The notes under the pieces were generated by a model. That model saw only the letters and a program-made list of their open reading frames with translations, was not told where the DNA came from and made no database searches. 64,000 nt of DNA, from NCBI GenBank assembly GCA_913020295.1, contig CAJWAA010000011.1, positions 1 through 64,000 on the forward strand. Reading direction: 5' to 3'. Of this stretch, positions 54,625 through 62,788 are shown one piece after another; the stretch's first letter is position 1, and each line of letters opens with the position of its first letter. This stretch comes from an uncultured Flavobacteriaceae bacterium. GTDB taxonomy: Bacteria; Bacteroidota; Bacteroidia; Flavobacteriales; Flavobacteriaceae. The position numbers and the translations under genes are program-made.

Positions 54625-55251
54625 TTAGTGATCAGTATCAATTATTTCGGTTGAACCAAAAAGCTGTCCAATAAATTTTGAAAATATTGGTCGACCAGAT
54701 GTTTTAAACCCAGTTTCACCATCAAATATTTGAAATGAAACATATTTAATGATTTTTTTATTATGAAACCTTAATAGTAGTTTATCCCCCTCATTGTTGC
54801 CTCCTTTTAAAACTTGTGAAATATCTACGTATTTAATTCTTTTAATTATTGGATGAGCTTTAAATGCTTTATAGCCCCTTATCATAAACTCTTGAAGAAG
54901 ATTAAACTTTTCCTCATCAGCAAGATGAAAGCTTGAAATTTTTGAAGTAGGATTTTCTATTCCAAATTGTGTAAGTTCTGTGTCAAAGCCAATAGTAAAC
55001 ATGCTCACAAAAAAAATAGTATATGATCCATCATTATTTAATTCACTCTGGGTTAAATAAACATCGCTTAAACCACCTGTTAATTTTGACATTGCCTTAC
55101 CTAATTGACAACATTTTCCTATAGTTTGAGAGCTTTTTTTTAAAGGAATTATTTCCTCACTAGTGTCATAAAGTTTAAATTCAAAGTCTTCAACTTGAGC
55201 ATTTAAAATAAAAGAGGCACAAAGAAAAACAAATGGAATTGTTATTTTCAT
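54625..55251 (-). CDS. Exported hypothetical protein (208 aa)
   Basis: I do not recognise the family. A signal peptide ends FILNAQ. The rest is a soluble, mixed alpha/beta protein with a cysteine pair GKCCQLG at about residue 47 and no membrane segment. It sits between a small coding fragment (55284-55397) and that fragment's terminator-like repeat, as if inserted there. Monocistronic. Confidence 0.7.
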   Translation of the reverse strand: MKITIPFVFLCASFILNAQVEDFEFKLYDTSEEIIPLKKSSQTIGKCCQLGKAMSKLTGGLSDVYLTQSELNNDGSYTIFFVSMFTIGFDTELTQFGIENPTSKISSFHLADEEKFNLLQEFMIRGYKAFKAHPIIKRIKYVDISQVLKGGNNEGDKLLLRFHNKKIIKYVSFQIFDGETGFKTSGRPIFSKFIGQLFGSTEIIDTDH

Positions 55252-55283
55252 AGATATTATTTTATGTCACAATATAGCGATTT

Positions 55284-55397
55284 CTAAAAAGACCTGTCAG
55301 TATTAGAGACGTTGTAATTAATGATTAAAACATTCGATCCGAACCTGGTTGAATTGTAGATTGATCCGTAGCCGCTTTGATAAACTGTTAATTCCAA
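55284..55397 (-). pseudogene. Small coding fragment, copy 1 of a duplicated piece
   Basis: Open frame of 37 codons from TTG 55397 (LELTVYQSGYGSIYNSTRFG..NVLIIN is the readable pattern in pieces). The same frame, base changes mostly silent or conservative, exists at 61972-62064. Conservation of reading frame between copies argues for coding. Here the last residues and terminator are separated by the gene at 54625. Function unknown. Confidence 0.5.
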
Positions 55398-55407
55398 GTT
55401 TTAGGGG

Positions 55408-55647
55408 TTACTGTGCTGGTTTCAACACATAATATAAATCAGCGCTATATTTAATAGATGCTGATGTTGAGGCGAACCTAACTTCACCTGTTGCTTTATT
55501 TATCATATAAACCCATTAAGTATCTAATTGCATATCCCAAACTTGACTTTCAGCAGCAGTTGGTTGATTAGTAAATGCAGTAGTAATGGCTACGAAACCG
55601 ATAACTGTAAAGATTGAAATTGTAATGTCTTTAATATTTTTCATCAT
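55408..55647 (-). pseudogene. Small exported protein gene with an in-frame stop
   Basis: ATG 55647 opens a signal-peptide-like start (ISIFTVIGFVAITTAF) and reads to QVWDMQLDT, then a TAA, and continues in the same frame with WVYMINKATGEVRFASTSAS to a second stop at 55408. A single base change (for example CAA to TAA) would explain it. About 79 codons in all. The in-frame stop should be confirmed as it could be a sequencing error. Confidence 0.6.
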
Positions 55648-55680
55648 TATAAATTTTGGTTAATGAATCAACTTACAAAA

Positions 55681-55911
55681 TCATTTGATTCGCCATATCT
55701 CATTCCCTTTTTCATCATATATGAAATGTAGTTCACCGTTACAGTATTGATATTCCTTACCCTCTGATATAACCTCAGCAAATAAACCATAGGGGTCGCT
55801 AGAGGCAACAATGGCATGTCTATGGTCATTAAATACTCGATTATCACCTGAGACTTGATTGGCTTTAAGCCATGCCTTTGTTTTCTCATATTGATTTCTG
55901 TCATCTATCAT
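55681..55911 (-). CDS. Small protein of unknown function (76 aa), best copy of a repeat family
   Basis: Reads MIDDRNQYEKTKAWLKAN, then RHAIVASSDPYGLFAEVISE and a C-terminal IYDEKGNEIWRIK. Soluble, no cysteine clusters. A degraded copy with an in-frame stop is at 62386-62551. Its leader (55912-56077) carries a structured repeat also found at 36846 and 37066, where the gene itself has decayed. Function unknown; the retained frame here and the repeated leader suggest a selected small gene family. Confidence 0.6.
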   Translation of the reverse strand: MIDDRNQYEKTKAWLKANQVSGDNRVFNDHRHAIVASSDPYGLFAEVISEGKEYQYCNGELHFIYDEKGNEIWRIK

Positions 55912-56010
55912 TGTATAAGAACTAACTATTATAATTTGTTGATTTTAAATCATTCAAAATGCAATATTTGCATGTGCCAATAGGTACTTTTTTCTCAATT
56001 TGTTTTTGTC

Positions 56011-56077
56011 GAAAGGGGATGAAGGAATGCAAGTGATGAATGTCTGACTACAATCTTCATTATTGATTCCCCTTTCT
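56011..56077 (-). repeat. Leader-repeat copy 3 (best conserved)
   Basis: On the minus strand AAAGGGGAATCAATAATGAAG ... CTTCATCCCCTTT: outer stem AAAGGGG/CCCCTTT, an 8-base bulge, inner stem ATGAAG/CTTCAT and a loop of about 30 bases. Copies 1 and 2 are at 36846 and 37066 on the plus strand. It lies about 100 bases upstream of the 76-aa gene. Confidence 0.6.
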
Positions 56078-56086
56078 CTTTTACAC

Positions 56087-56332
56087 TCAGCTCCCGCTGA
56101 TTTCATCTTCTATTTTTTTATGAAGTTCTTCAGGATCGTAAGACATAATTTTATCAATCCACTCGGTGCGTGAATCTTCACTAACGTCTGCAATCTCTAA
56201 CGCTTACTGAGTTGGTATGTGAAACTTTAGGAATTGGAATAAAGCGTTAACTCTGTCACGCGGTTGCATCTGGTCAAGATCACTTTGTACTGCATCAATA
56301 TTTGATTCAAGTAATTTAGCAACTGCTTTTAG
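56087..56332 (-). pseudogene. Truncated phage-like small protein with an in-frame stop
   Basis: Frame [20 protein letters not shown], then [19 protein letters not shown], stop, then ALEIADVSEDSRTEWIDKIM and PEELHKKIEDE to the stop at 56087. The pattern resembles small helical proteins found with Bacteroidota phage terminase genes. It has lost its start, is broken by TAA, and abuts the DUF285 fragment on the opposite strand. Confidence 0.45.
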
Positions 56333-56531
56333 TCAGGACATTGGAAATTGGGATATTTCAAGTGTAACTAATATGAGTATTATGTTTCGTTTAGCAAATT
56401 CCTTTAACCAAGATTTGTCAGGTTGGTGTGTTACTAATATTACTTCTCTACCTACAAATATCACTAACTCATGTGTTCTATCAAACGAAAACAAACCTGT
56501 TTGGAGAACTGTCCTCTATAACCCCAAATAA
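56319..56531 (+). pseudogene. 3' fragment of a BspA/DUF285 surface protein
   Basis: Frame reads [19 protein letters not shown] and [14 protein letters not shown] before a stop at 56531. These are the leucine-rich-like DUF285 repeats of secreted or surface proteins. The 5' part is absent; upstream sequence switches to an unrelated fragment on the other strand near 56325, marking a recombination junction. Confidence 0.65.
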
Positions 56532-56599
56532 AGCATCTTCTTTGACTTAATAAAGTACAAGTATTCAATATATTATAACAAACAATTTAAATACTCAAA

Positions 56600-56839
56600 A
56601 TGATTAAAAATATTATATTTATATTTCTTTTAGTTACATCTATTTATTCTTGTGTATCTATTAGGTTTCCTGAAACAATAAAGGTTGACATTACTGTTCC
56701 TGAAAATTTAGATATTGAAAAAGTTCAAGTAATGATTGATACTTTAAGAGGTGTCAATCTAATAGGGGAAAATAAAATAGACGGAGTTTTTGAATTTAAT
56801 CTTAAAAAAGCTGAAACAAATAATAACCCCAAAAACTAA
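56600..56839 (+). CDS. Small lipoprotein (79 aa)
   Basis: Lipoprotein signal IFIFLLVTSIYSC (lipid Cys18), then a short mixed beta region (KVDITVPENLDIEKVQVMID) and a polar tail. No family recognised. It is intact among many broken genes and directly precedes the DUF6090 unit. Confidence 0.6.
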   Translation: MIKNIIFIFLLVTSIYSCVSIRFPETIKVDITVPENLDIEKVQVMIDTLRGVNLIGENKIDGVFEFNLKKAETNNNPKN

Positions 56840-56904
56840 GCCTATACTTATGGAAAGATTAGCAGGAGTTCCCAACAAACTAACTTTATAAGAATGTCCC
56901 ACTG

Positions 56905-57105
56905 TCTCAAACCCTTGGGGTGGGACACTGGGACACCTAACTACTCTATAACTTTGATTAGCAATAACCTTTAAAAGTATCAAAACACTTCTCATTTTAG
57001 CTTAAATTTATGCTAACAACTAATAGTTAATATAAGTTAAATTAGCTTAAAAGTGATATTAGGTATATGAGATTTCTTAGGTTTAAAAAATTAGTTAGTA
57101 TAGAT
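56905..57105 (+). repeat. Direct repeat, copy 1 (promoter and start of the DUF6090 unit)
   Basis: About 200 bases nearly identical to 57935-58126, offset 1030 bases. It includes a GTCCCAC/GTGGGAC hairpin, AT-rich leader and the first codons of the DUF6090 gene (ATG at 57067). Confidence 0.8.
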
Positions 57106-57873
57106 ACGGTTAAGTATTTGAGATATGCCGTTGGTGAAGTAATACTTGTAGTAATTGGAATTCTCATAGCTCTTCAGGTTAATAATTGGAATGAATACAA
57201 GAAAGAAAAAGTTGAAGAAAAAAAGATTCTTTTATCTCTACATAATGAGATATCTAATAACCTTGAGAGTCTTCAAGTTATAATTGAGGAAAAAAACAAA
57301 ATCATTGATGTAAATCAATATATAATTAATAATACAGGTAAAAATGGAGAATGGAAATCAACAAAATCAATTGATAGCTTGATGAATTATATATCACTGT
57401 CTGGTTGGATTTTTGTTCCTCAAAATGGTGTTCTAAATGAAATAATAAATTCAGGAAAATTATTGTTAATCGAGAACGATTTAATTAAAAATGAAATCGC
57501 CTCGTTACCCCAATTACTCTCTTTAATGATTGAAGAGGATAGGCAATATAGGTTAGATTTGCATCAATATTTTTTACCTTTTTTTTCTAAAAATTATAAC
57601 CTCATTGAACTAACTAAATATCGAGAATTACTTGAAAATTATTCTTTTAGAATGGGAGAAACTAATTTCACAAAATCAATTTCAGAGCTCTTGGGTAATA
57701 GAGAGTTCGAAAATATTTTAACTATTCAATCTATTTGGATTAAGTTTTCAAATGAAATGTGCATTAATCAAAAAAATAAATTTCTTGAAATTCAAAATTT
57801 AATTGAAAAAGAATATCCTGAAATAGATTACGTTAATTTGAGGCAAAATCTTGAAAGAGGTATTTTTGGTTAA
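57067..57873 (+). CDS. DUF6090 family membrane protein (268 aa)
   Basis: Starts MRFLRFKKL and has one strong membrane helix at about 23-43 (YAVGEVILVVIGILIALQVN followed by NWNEYKK), the signature of DUF6090 proteins of flavobacteria. The rest is a helical soluble domain with charged segments. Function unknown; the genes often occur in tandem copies, and here a second copy survives only as leader plus nine codons at 58097. Confidence 0.85.
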   Translation: MRFLRFKKLVSIDTVKYLRYAVGEVILVVIGILIALQVNNWNEYKKEKVEEKKILLSLHNEISNNLESLQVIIEEKNKIIDVNQYIINNTGKNGEWKSTKSIDSLMNYISLSGWIFVPQNGVLNEIINSGKLLLIENDLIKNEIASLPQLLSLMIEEDRQYRLDLHQYFLPFFSKNYNLIELTKYRELLENYSFRMGETNFTKSISELLGNREFENILTIQSIWIKFSNEMCINQKNKFLEIQNLIEKEYPEIDYVNLRQNLERGIFG

Positions 57874-57934
57874 ACAGATTATATAATCTTTTGGTGAAGC
57901 AAAAGGTTATTTTGATAGAGGAATTTCCCAGCTA

Positions 57935-58126
57935 TCCCATACCCTTGGGGTGGGGCACTGGGACACCTAACTACTCTATAACTTTGATTAACAATAACCT
58001 TTAAAAGTATCAAAACGCTTCTCATTTTAGCTTAAATTTATGCTAACAACAAATAATGAATATAAGTTAAATTAACTTAAATGTGATATTAGGTATATGA
58101 GATTTCTTAGGTTTAAAATTTTATAA
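57935..58126 (+). repeat. Direct repeat, copy 2, with decayed DUF6090 start
   Basis: Matches 56905-57105. The ATG at 58097 gives MRFLRFKIL and then a stop, so the second DUF6090 gene is reduced to its promoter and start. The 1030-base period equals one gene unit, consistent with a tandem duplication followed by loss. Confidence 0.75.
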
Positions 58127-58216
58127 GTATAAATACAATAAAGTATCTGTTATTTATGGCATTCAGGACAAAATAATTGATATGAGAATTAAGGAAAAAA
58201 AATCAATAAACGGACC

Positions 58217-58687
58217 TCAAGCAAACATATTTTCTTGCCTATTGTTCGTAATTAAATCTATGGCTTCACAATATTGTTTCTTGGAAAATCGAAACCTTAA
58301 ATTTCCATAATCTAAATCGAAGGGAATAACTTTAGAGAAGTTTTTGAAATCAGACCAAATGATCTCCTCTGGACCAATAGTTATTTTGCATGCAAGACTA
58401 TGATCGCCCGGCACACCGGAATACTTATAATCAAATAGTGTGTAGTGCACATTTTTGTAGACATAATCCTTTAGTGTACTGCACATAAAGTGACTCTGAT
58501 TATGAAAGGCTATAAAGAATGATATGCCTTCATAGCAGCCATTTCCAATGTCCAAGCCTTTCTTGGCGAATTGTTCTGCCTCAATTTCTTCGATGATGTC
58601 TTTAAGGTCGATACCATTTACCCATATTAATGTAGTCATATAATCCTCAAGTTCCGATTTTACACATCCAAAATATATCTTATCCAT
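58217..58687 (-). CDS. Hypothetical protein (156 aa)
   Basis: No family recognised. Soluble, no signal peptide, mixed alpha/beta with several cysteines spread over the length (GCVKSE, GNGCYEG, MCSTLK). It lies 48 bases downstream of acnB on the same strand and may be read through from it. Complete ATG-to-stop frame with ordinary codon use, so I accept it as real. Confidence 0.6.
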   Translation of the reverse strand: MDKIYFGCVKSELEDYMTTLIWVNGIDLKDIIEEIEAEQFAKKGLDIGNGCYEGISFFIAFHNQSHFMCSTLKDYVYKNVHYTLFDYKYSGVPGDHSLACKITIGPEEIIWSDFKNFSKVIPFDLDYGNLRFRFSKKQYCEAIDLITNNRQENMFA

Positions 58688-58735
58688 TTAGTGTTTATTT
58701 TTTCTTTTTTTGATTCGCTGAAAATAGTTAAAGAC

Positions 58736-61540
58736 TTAATAAGAAAGTAAATGACCAGTTCTTAAGTTGGTTGTCATTTTCTTAAGTGGTGGAGCAAATT
58801 GTGTAAGTTTAATACCTTTTACGGCAACTTTATATTCCTCTAGTGTTGGAGTTCTGCCAAGTATAGCCGAGAGTACCACAACAGGTGTAGATGCCAGTAA
58901 AGATTCCCCTTTCTTGCTATCGGAGTCTTTTACGACACGGCCTTGAAAAAGTCGTGTAGAGGTTGCCATTACGGTATCGCCTTTCTCCGCTTTTTCTTGA
59001 TTGCCCATGCAGAGGTTACAGCCGGGCCTCTCTAGATAAAGAATATTGTCATATTCGGTGCGCGCTAGACCTTTTGGTGCGGCATCATCAAATTCAAAAC
59101 CAGAATATTTCTGTAGCATTTCCCAATCCCCCTCTTCCTTGAGTTCATCAATTATATTATAGGTAGGGGCAGTTACTACTAGGGGTGCCTTAAACTCCAC
59201 CTTTCCATAAGTCTCTTCAAGATTCCGCAACATTTTAGATACAATCTTGATATCACCTTTATGCACCATACAAGATCCTACAAAACCAAGGTCTACGTGT
59301 TTCTCTCCCTCATAATAAGAAAGCTCTCGAATGGTATCGTGGGTGTAGCGCTTAGATACGTCTTCATTATGTACATCTGGATCCGCAATCATGGGTTCAT
59401 CTATGATGGTCAAGTCTACCTCGAACTCTGCGTAATACTTTGCATTTTCATCTGGAGACAAAGGTGGTTTTTCTCCTGATTTAATTTCAAAGATGCGTTT
59501 ATTGGCGCGGTCAATAAGTCCTTGAAGTACCTTCTTCTCATTGTCCATTCCCTTATCGATCATAATCTGGATTCTACCCTTTGCAATTTTAAGGGATTCT
59601 ATGAGGGTATCGTCTTGCGAGATACATATAGAAGCTTTGGCTTTCATCTCAGCTGTCCAGTCAGTAAAAGTAAAGGCTTGATCAGAAGGCAATGTACCGA
59701 TGTGCACTTCTATAATCCTGCCTTGAAATACATTTTCGCCGCTAAATTTTTTAAGCATTTGCGATTGGGTGGCGTGAACGACGTCACGGAAATCCATATG
59801 ATCTTGCATTTCCCCCTTGAAGGTCACTTTTACCGATTCAGGAATGGGCATAGACGCTTCTCCTGTGGCCAGTGCAAGAGCCACCGTACCTGAATCGGCA
59901 CCAAAAGCTACTCCTTTCGACATTCTGGTATGCGAGTCACCACCAATAATAATGGCCCAGTCATCAATGGTCAAATCATTGAGTACTTTATGAATGACAT
60001 CGGTCATGGCGTGATATTCCCCTTTGGGGTCACGAGCGGTAATAAGACCAAAATCGTTCATAAACTTCATCAGCCTTGGAATGTTCTCTTGCGATTTTGA
60101 ATCCCAAACAGACGCGGTATGGCAACCAGATTGATATCCGCCGTCCACAATAGGAGAAATAACGGTTGCTGCCATCATTTCCAATTCTTGGGAGGTCATC
60201 AAACCAGTGGTATCCTGAGAGCCAACTATGTTGACCTTAACTCTAACGTATGAACCTGCATGCAATAAAGCCCCTGAGGTGCCAACGGCATTTTTATTGA
60301 AAATCTTTTCCACAGCAGTAAGCCCTTGCTCTTTATGGGAAATCTCTTTTGAAGGTGCAAATACAGGGGGAACCTTAATTTTCAGGGTCTTTGCCGCAAA
60401 GGTCTGAAGTTTTTTGCCGAATACGATAGCATATGATCCACCGGCGCGCATAAACTCCATTTTCTGGGGAGTAAATGCCGGAGAAATATCCATCAATTCT
60501 TTATCGCCGTTATAGAGTTTTTTGGTCTTGGTATTTATGGTAAGCACTGTACCTGTATCTACGCTGTAGGTCTGTTCTAAAACGGGTTCTCCTTCCTCAT
60601 CTAGCACGAGATTACCTTTGTCATCATACTTTTTCACCCAGTTTTTCAAATCCAGCCCAATTCCTCCGGTAACACCGACCGTTGTGAGAAAAATTGGAGA
60701 AATTCCATTTGTTCCTGCAACTACGGGTGCAATATTGATAAAGGGCACATATGGACTGGCCTGTTTACCAATCCAAAGCGCCACATTGTTAACACCAGAC
60801 ATTCTTGATGAACCAACGCCCATGGTACCTTTTTCTGCGAGCAACATGATTCTTTTGTCAGGGTGTGCCGCTTTCAGTGCTAGCAGCTCGTTCTGTTGTT
60901 CTTTGTTGTGCTCGAACATACATTGTCCGTGCAACTCTCGGTCTGATCGAGAATGAGCATCACTGCCGGGAGAGAGTAAATCGGTAGAAATATCTCCTAC
61001 ACCTGCAATAAAAGTCACCACTTTTATTTCTTCTTCAATCTCAGGGAGTTTGGTGAAAAATTCCGCTTTTGCGTAGCTTTCTATGATGTCTTTTGCTATT
61101 TCGTTACCTTTTTTATAGGCTACTTCAAGACGTTCCATATCAGCTTCGTATAGAAATACCTGCGTCTTCAATACCTTTGCGGCTTCGCCAAAAAAATCAG
61201 AATCGCTACCTAGTGCTAAATCTAGAAGCACTTCTATTGAGGGGCCGCCTTTCATGTGCGACAATTGCTCTAATGCAAAAGTTGGAGTAATTTCTTCTAC
61301 CTGTATTTTACCAAGAACTATTTCTTTTAAAAACTGAGCTTTTACAAGAGCGGCACTGGTAGTGCCGGGCAATACATTATAAATAAAAAAGTTCAAAGAA
61401 TCTTTTCGATATTCATTGGTAACATCTTTGATTTGTCCGATAACTTCACTCAATAATATAGCGTCGTCAATTGGCTTGGGGTGAAGCCCCTGACCTTTTC
61501 TTTTTTCAATTTCGTTTAGGTATTCGGTATATCTACTCAT
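58736..61540 (-). CDS. acnB: Aconitate hydratase B (bifunctional aconitase/2-methylisocitrate dehydratase)
   Basis: TCA-cycle enzyme interconverting citrate and isocitrate through a 4Fe-4S cluster in the cytoplasm. N-terminal HEAT-like domain (about 1-165), then swivel and aconitase domains. Cluster ligands are the Cys in GFVGSCMVHKGD and the pair in RPGCNLCMGN; the active-site segments GYQSGCHTASVWDS and IIGGDSHTRMSKG are present. Length 934 aa, slightly longer than the usual 865 of E. coli AcnB, mainly through inserted loops. Monocistronic or with the 156-aa gene. The only clear housekeeping gene of this section. Confidence 0.96.
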   Translation of the reverse strand: MSRYTEYLNEIEKRKGQGLHPKPIDDAILLSEVIGQIKDVTNEYRKDSLNFFIYNVLPGTTSAALVKAQFLKEIVLGKIQVEEITPTFALEQLSHMKGGPSIEVLLDLALGSDSDFFGEAAKVLKTQVFLYEADMERLEVAYKKGNEIAKDIIESYAKAEFFTKLPEIEEEIKVVTFIAGVGDISTDLLSPGSDAHSRSDRELHGQCMFEHNKEQQNELLALKAAHPDKRIMLLAEKGTMGVGSSRMSGVNNVALWIGKQASPYVPFINIAPVVAGTNGISPIFLTTVGVTGGIGLDLKNWVKKYDDKGNLVLDEEGEPVLEQTYSVDTGTVLTINTKTKKLYNGDKELMDISPAFTPQKMEFMRAGGSYAIVFGKKLQTFAAKTLKIKVPPVFAPSKEISHKEQGLTAVEKIFNKNAVGTSGALLHAGSYVRVKVNIVGSQDTTGLMTSQELEMMAATVISPIVDGGYQSGCHTASVWDSKSQENIPRLMKFMNDFGLITARDPKGEYHAMTDVIHKVLNDLTIDDWAIIIGGDSHTRMSKGVAFGADSGTVALALATGEASMPIPESVKVTFKGEMQDHMDFRDVVHATQSQMLKKFSGENVFQGRIIEVHIGTLPSDQAFTFTDWTAEMKAKASICISQDDTLIESLKIAKGRIQIMIDKGMDNEKKVLQGLIDRANKRIFEIKSGEKPPLSPDENAKYYAEFEVDLTIIDEPMIADPDVHNEDVSKRYTHDTIRELSYYEGEKHVDLGFVGSCMVHKGDIKIVSKMLRNLEETYGKVEFKAPLVVTAPTYNIIDELKEEGDWEMLQKYSGFEFDDAAPKGLARTEYDNILYLERPGCNLCMGNQEKAEKGDTVMATSTRLFQGRVVKDSDSKKGESLLASTPVVVLSAILGRTPTLEEYKVAVKGIKLTQFAPPLKKMTTNLRTGHLLSY

Positions 61541-61904
61541 AACTTTTTTCCTTTAACCTGAATTGTGTATAATCAAGTAATATCGATTAGTATTATACTG
61601 CCCATGCCTAAATGCAAAAATAAACAATATAGCTAATTTAGTTGTCCAAATTTCATCTAACTTCATTATAGTGCTATTATATTTTACTTTTTTGAGAAAG
61701 GGAAATTTAGACGTCTATTGAAGTCCGATTGAAAAACCAATAGTAGCTTTGTTTGGAGGCGCACCAGAATTGGTTGGGAAAATCCTCCGACGACCGATGA
61801 ACGTGAAGGGCCTAATTTTAAAATCATACAATTCCTTTCTGCTGCCATACTAGAAAATAAATGTAACACATAATTAAGAAAGATTCAATTGAACAAATAA
61901 GTGC
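61541..61904. other. Intergenic region with a possible decayed frame
   Basis: Upstream of acnB. On the minus strand a frame of about 45 codons with no start ends at 61715 (pieces such as RRIFPTNSGAPPNKATIGFS); a different 61-aa frame overlaps it. Neither is recognisable. Probably a degraded gene end. Confidence 0.4.
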
Positions 61905-61932
61905 AAATAAAAACCCTCCCGTTAAGGAGGGT
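61905..61932 (-). terminator. Rho-independent terminator of the 30-aa ORF
   Basis: Minus strand: perfect 7-base stem ACCCTCC/GGAGGGT, 6-base loop TTAACG, then TTTTTATT. Paralogue with one mismatch at 54521. Confidence 0.85.
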
Positions 61933-61971
61933 AAAAGTCAACCTAGCAAGAAATGAGCGGCAGGTGTCTAG

Positions 61972-62064
61972 TTAGCCATTGTAATTAATGATTAAAACGT
62001 TCTCTCCAAACCAAGTTGAATTGTAGATTGATCTATAGCCATTTTGATTAACTGTAAGTTCCAT
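61972..62064 (-). CDS. Very small ORF (30 aa), copy 2 of a duplicated piece
   Basis: ATG 62064 to TAA 61972. Starts MELTVNQNGYRSIYNSTWFG and ends in VLIINYNG. The frame is kept in the copy at 55284-55397 although bases differ, and a strong terminator follows at 61905, so it may be expressed. It could also be the tail of a longer lost protein. Confidence 0.45.
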   Translation of the reverse strand: MELTVNQNGYRSIYNSTWFGENVLIINYNG

Positions 62065-62084
62065 TTTTTGATTAATTTAATGCC

Positions 62085-62246
62085 ATGAAATATTTAAAAT
62101 GGCTATGGTTAGTGTCAGTTTTGGGTGGTGGAGCATACTTTGTAAATGAGTGGCTTAAAAGTGGTTTTGATCCAGTTGGATTTGCTGCTATGATAGCCCT
62201 TATTTTTTCTGGGATATCATTATTAAATAAAAATAAATCCTTTTGA
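62085..62246 (+). CDS. Small membrane protein (53 aa)
   Basis: Short ATG frame with two hydrophobic stretches (LWLVSVLGGGAYFV and FAAMIALIFSGISLL) separated by NEWLKSGFDPVG, and a basic tail. Followed after 4 bases by another small membrane ORF, like the coupled pair at 36.06-36.43 kb but with different sequence. Function unknown. Confidence 0.5.
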   Translation: MKYLKWLWLVSVLGGGAYFVNEWLKSGFDPVGFAAMIALIFSGISLLNKNKSF

Positions 62247-62250
62247 TTAA

Positions 62251-62385
62251 ATGATTGAATGGCATAAACGATTATTAAAACAAATGATGGAGCAATTTAA
62301 TCTTGATACATATCAAGTTGCATGGATTTCATTTTTAGAGGGAGTTGTTCTTGCTATTATTTTTTATGAGTTTTTCGTTAGGTAG
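62251..62385 (+). CDS. Small membrane protein (44 aa)
   Basis: ATG 62251 to TAG 62385; polar N-terminus (MIEWHKRLLKQMMEQ) and one C-terminal helix (AWISFLEGVVLAIIFYEFF). Second of a probable two-gene unit. Converges on the degraded copy of the 76-aa gene that begins right after its stop. Confidence 0.45.
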   Translation: MIEWHKRLLKQMMEQFNLDTYQVAWISFLEGVVLAIIFYEFFVR

Positions 62386-62551
62386 CGTTTAGTCTCCATA
62401 CCTCATTTCCTTTTTCATCATAGACGATATTCAGCTCCCCATTGCAGTTATGATATTGCTTACCCTCTGAGATAACCTAAGCGAATAAACCGTAATGGTC
62501 GCTAGAGGCAACAACGGCATGCCTAGGGTCATTAAATACTCGATTAATGCT
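62386..62551 (-). pseudogene. Degraded copy of the 76-aa small gene
   Basis: Minus-strand frame RVFNDPRHAVVASSDHYGLFA, stop (TAG), VISEGKQYHNCNGELNIVYD, EKGNEVWRL. It matches the gene at 55681-55911 but lacks its first ~24 codons and leader and has an in-frame stop. Confidence 0.75.
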
Positions 62552-62788
62552 TTTACCTTTTTTAGCTTATTTATTGCATCCGCTCTTTTTTTATCTCAAT
62601 ATTACTTTTTAGGATCACTCTATGAGACCAAGCATTATCCAAATCATTCATAGTGTTATACTATTGATATTAGTATTAAAAAAATATAAAATGGTAATGA
62701 AGTGGCATCAGATTTAACTCTAATATTCTGATTCCTTATAACCAACAGAGTTTAATCCTATTCTACTATCTTTACCTAAATTTAATAC

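Noticed and set aside
61684-61869. 61-aa minus-strand ORF upstream of acnB
   Set aside because: No recognisable motif, and a different frame in the same stretch looks more protein-like but also has no start. Treated as decayed DNA.
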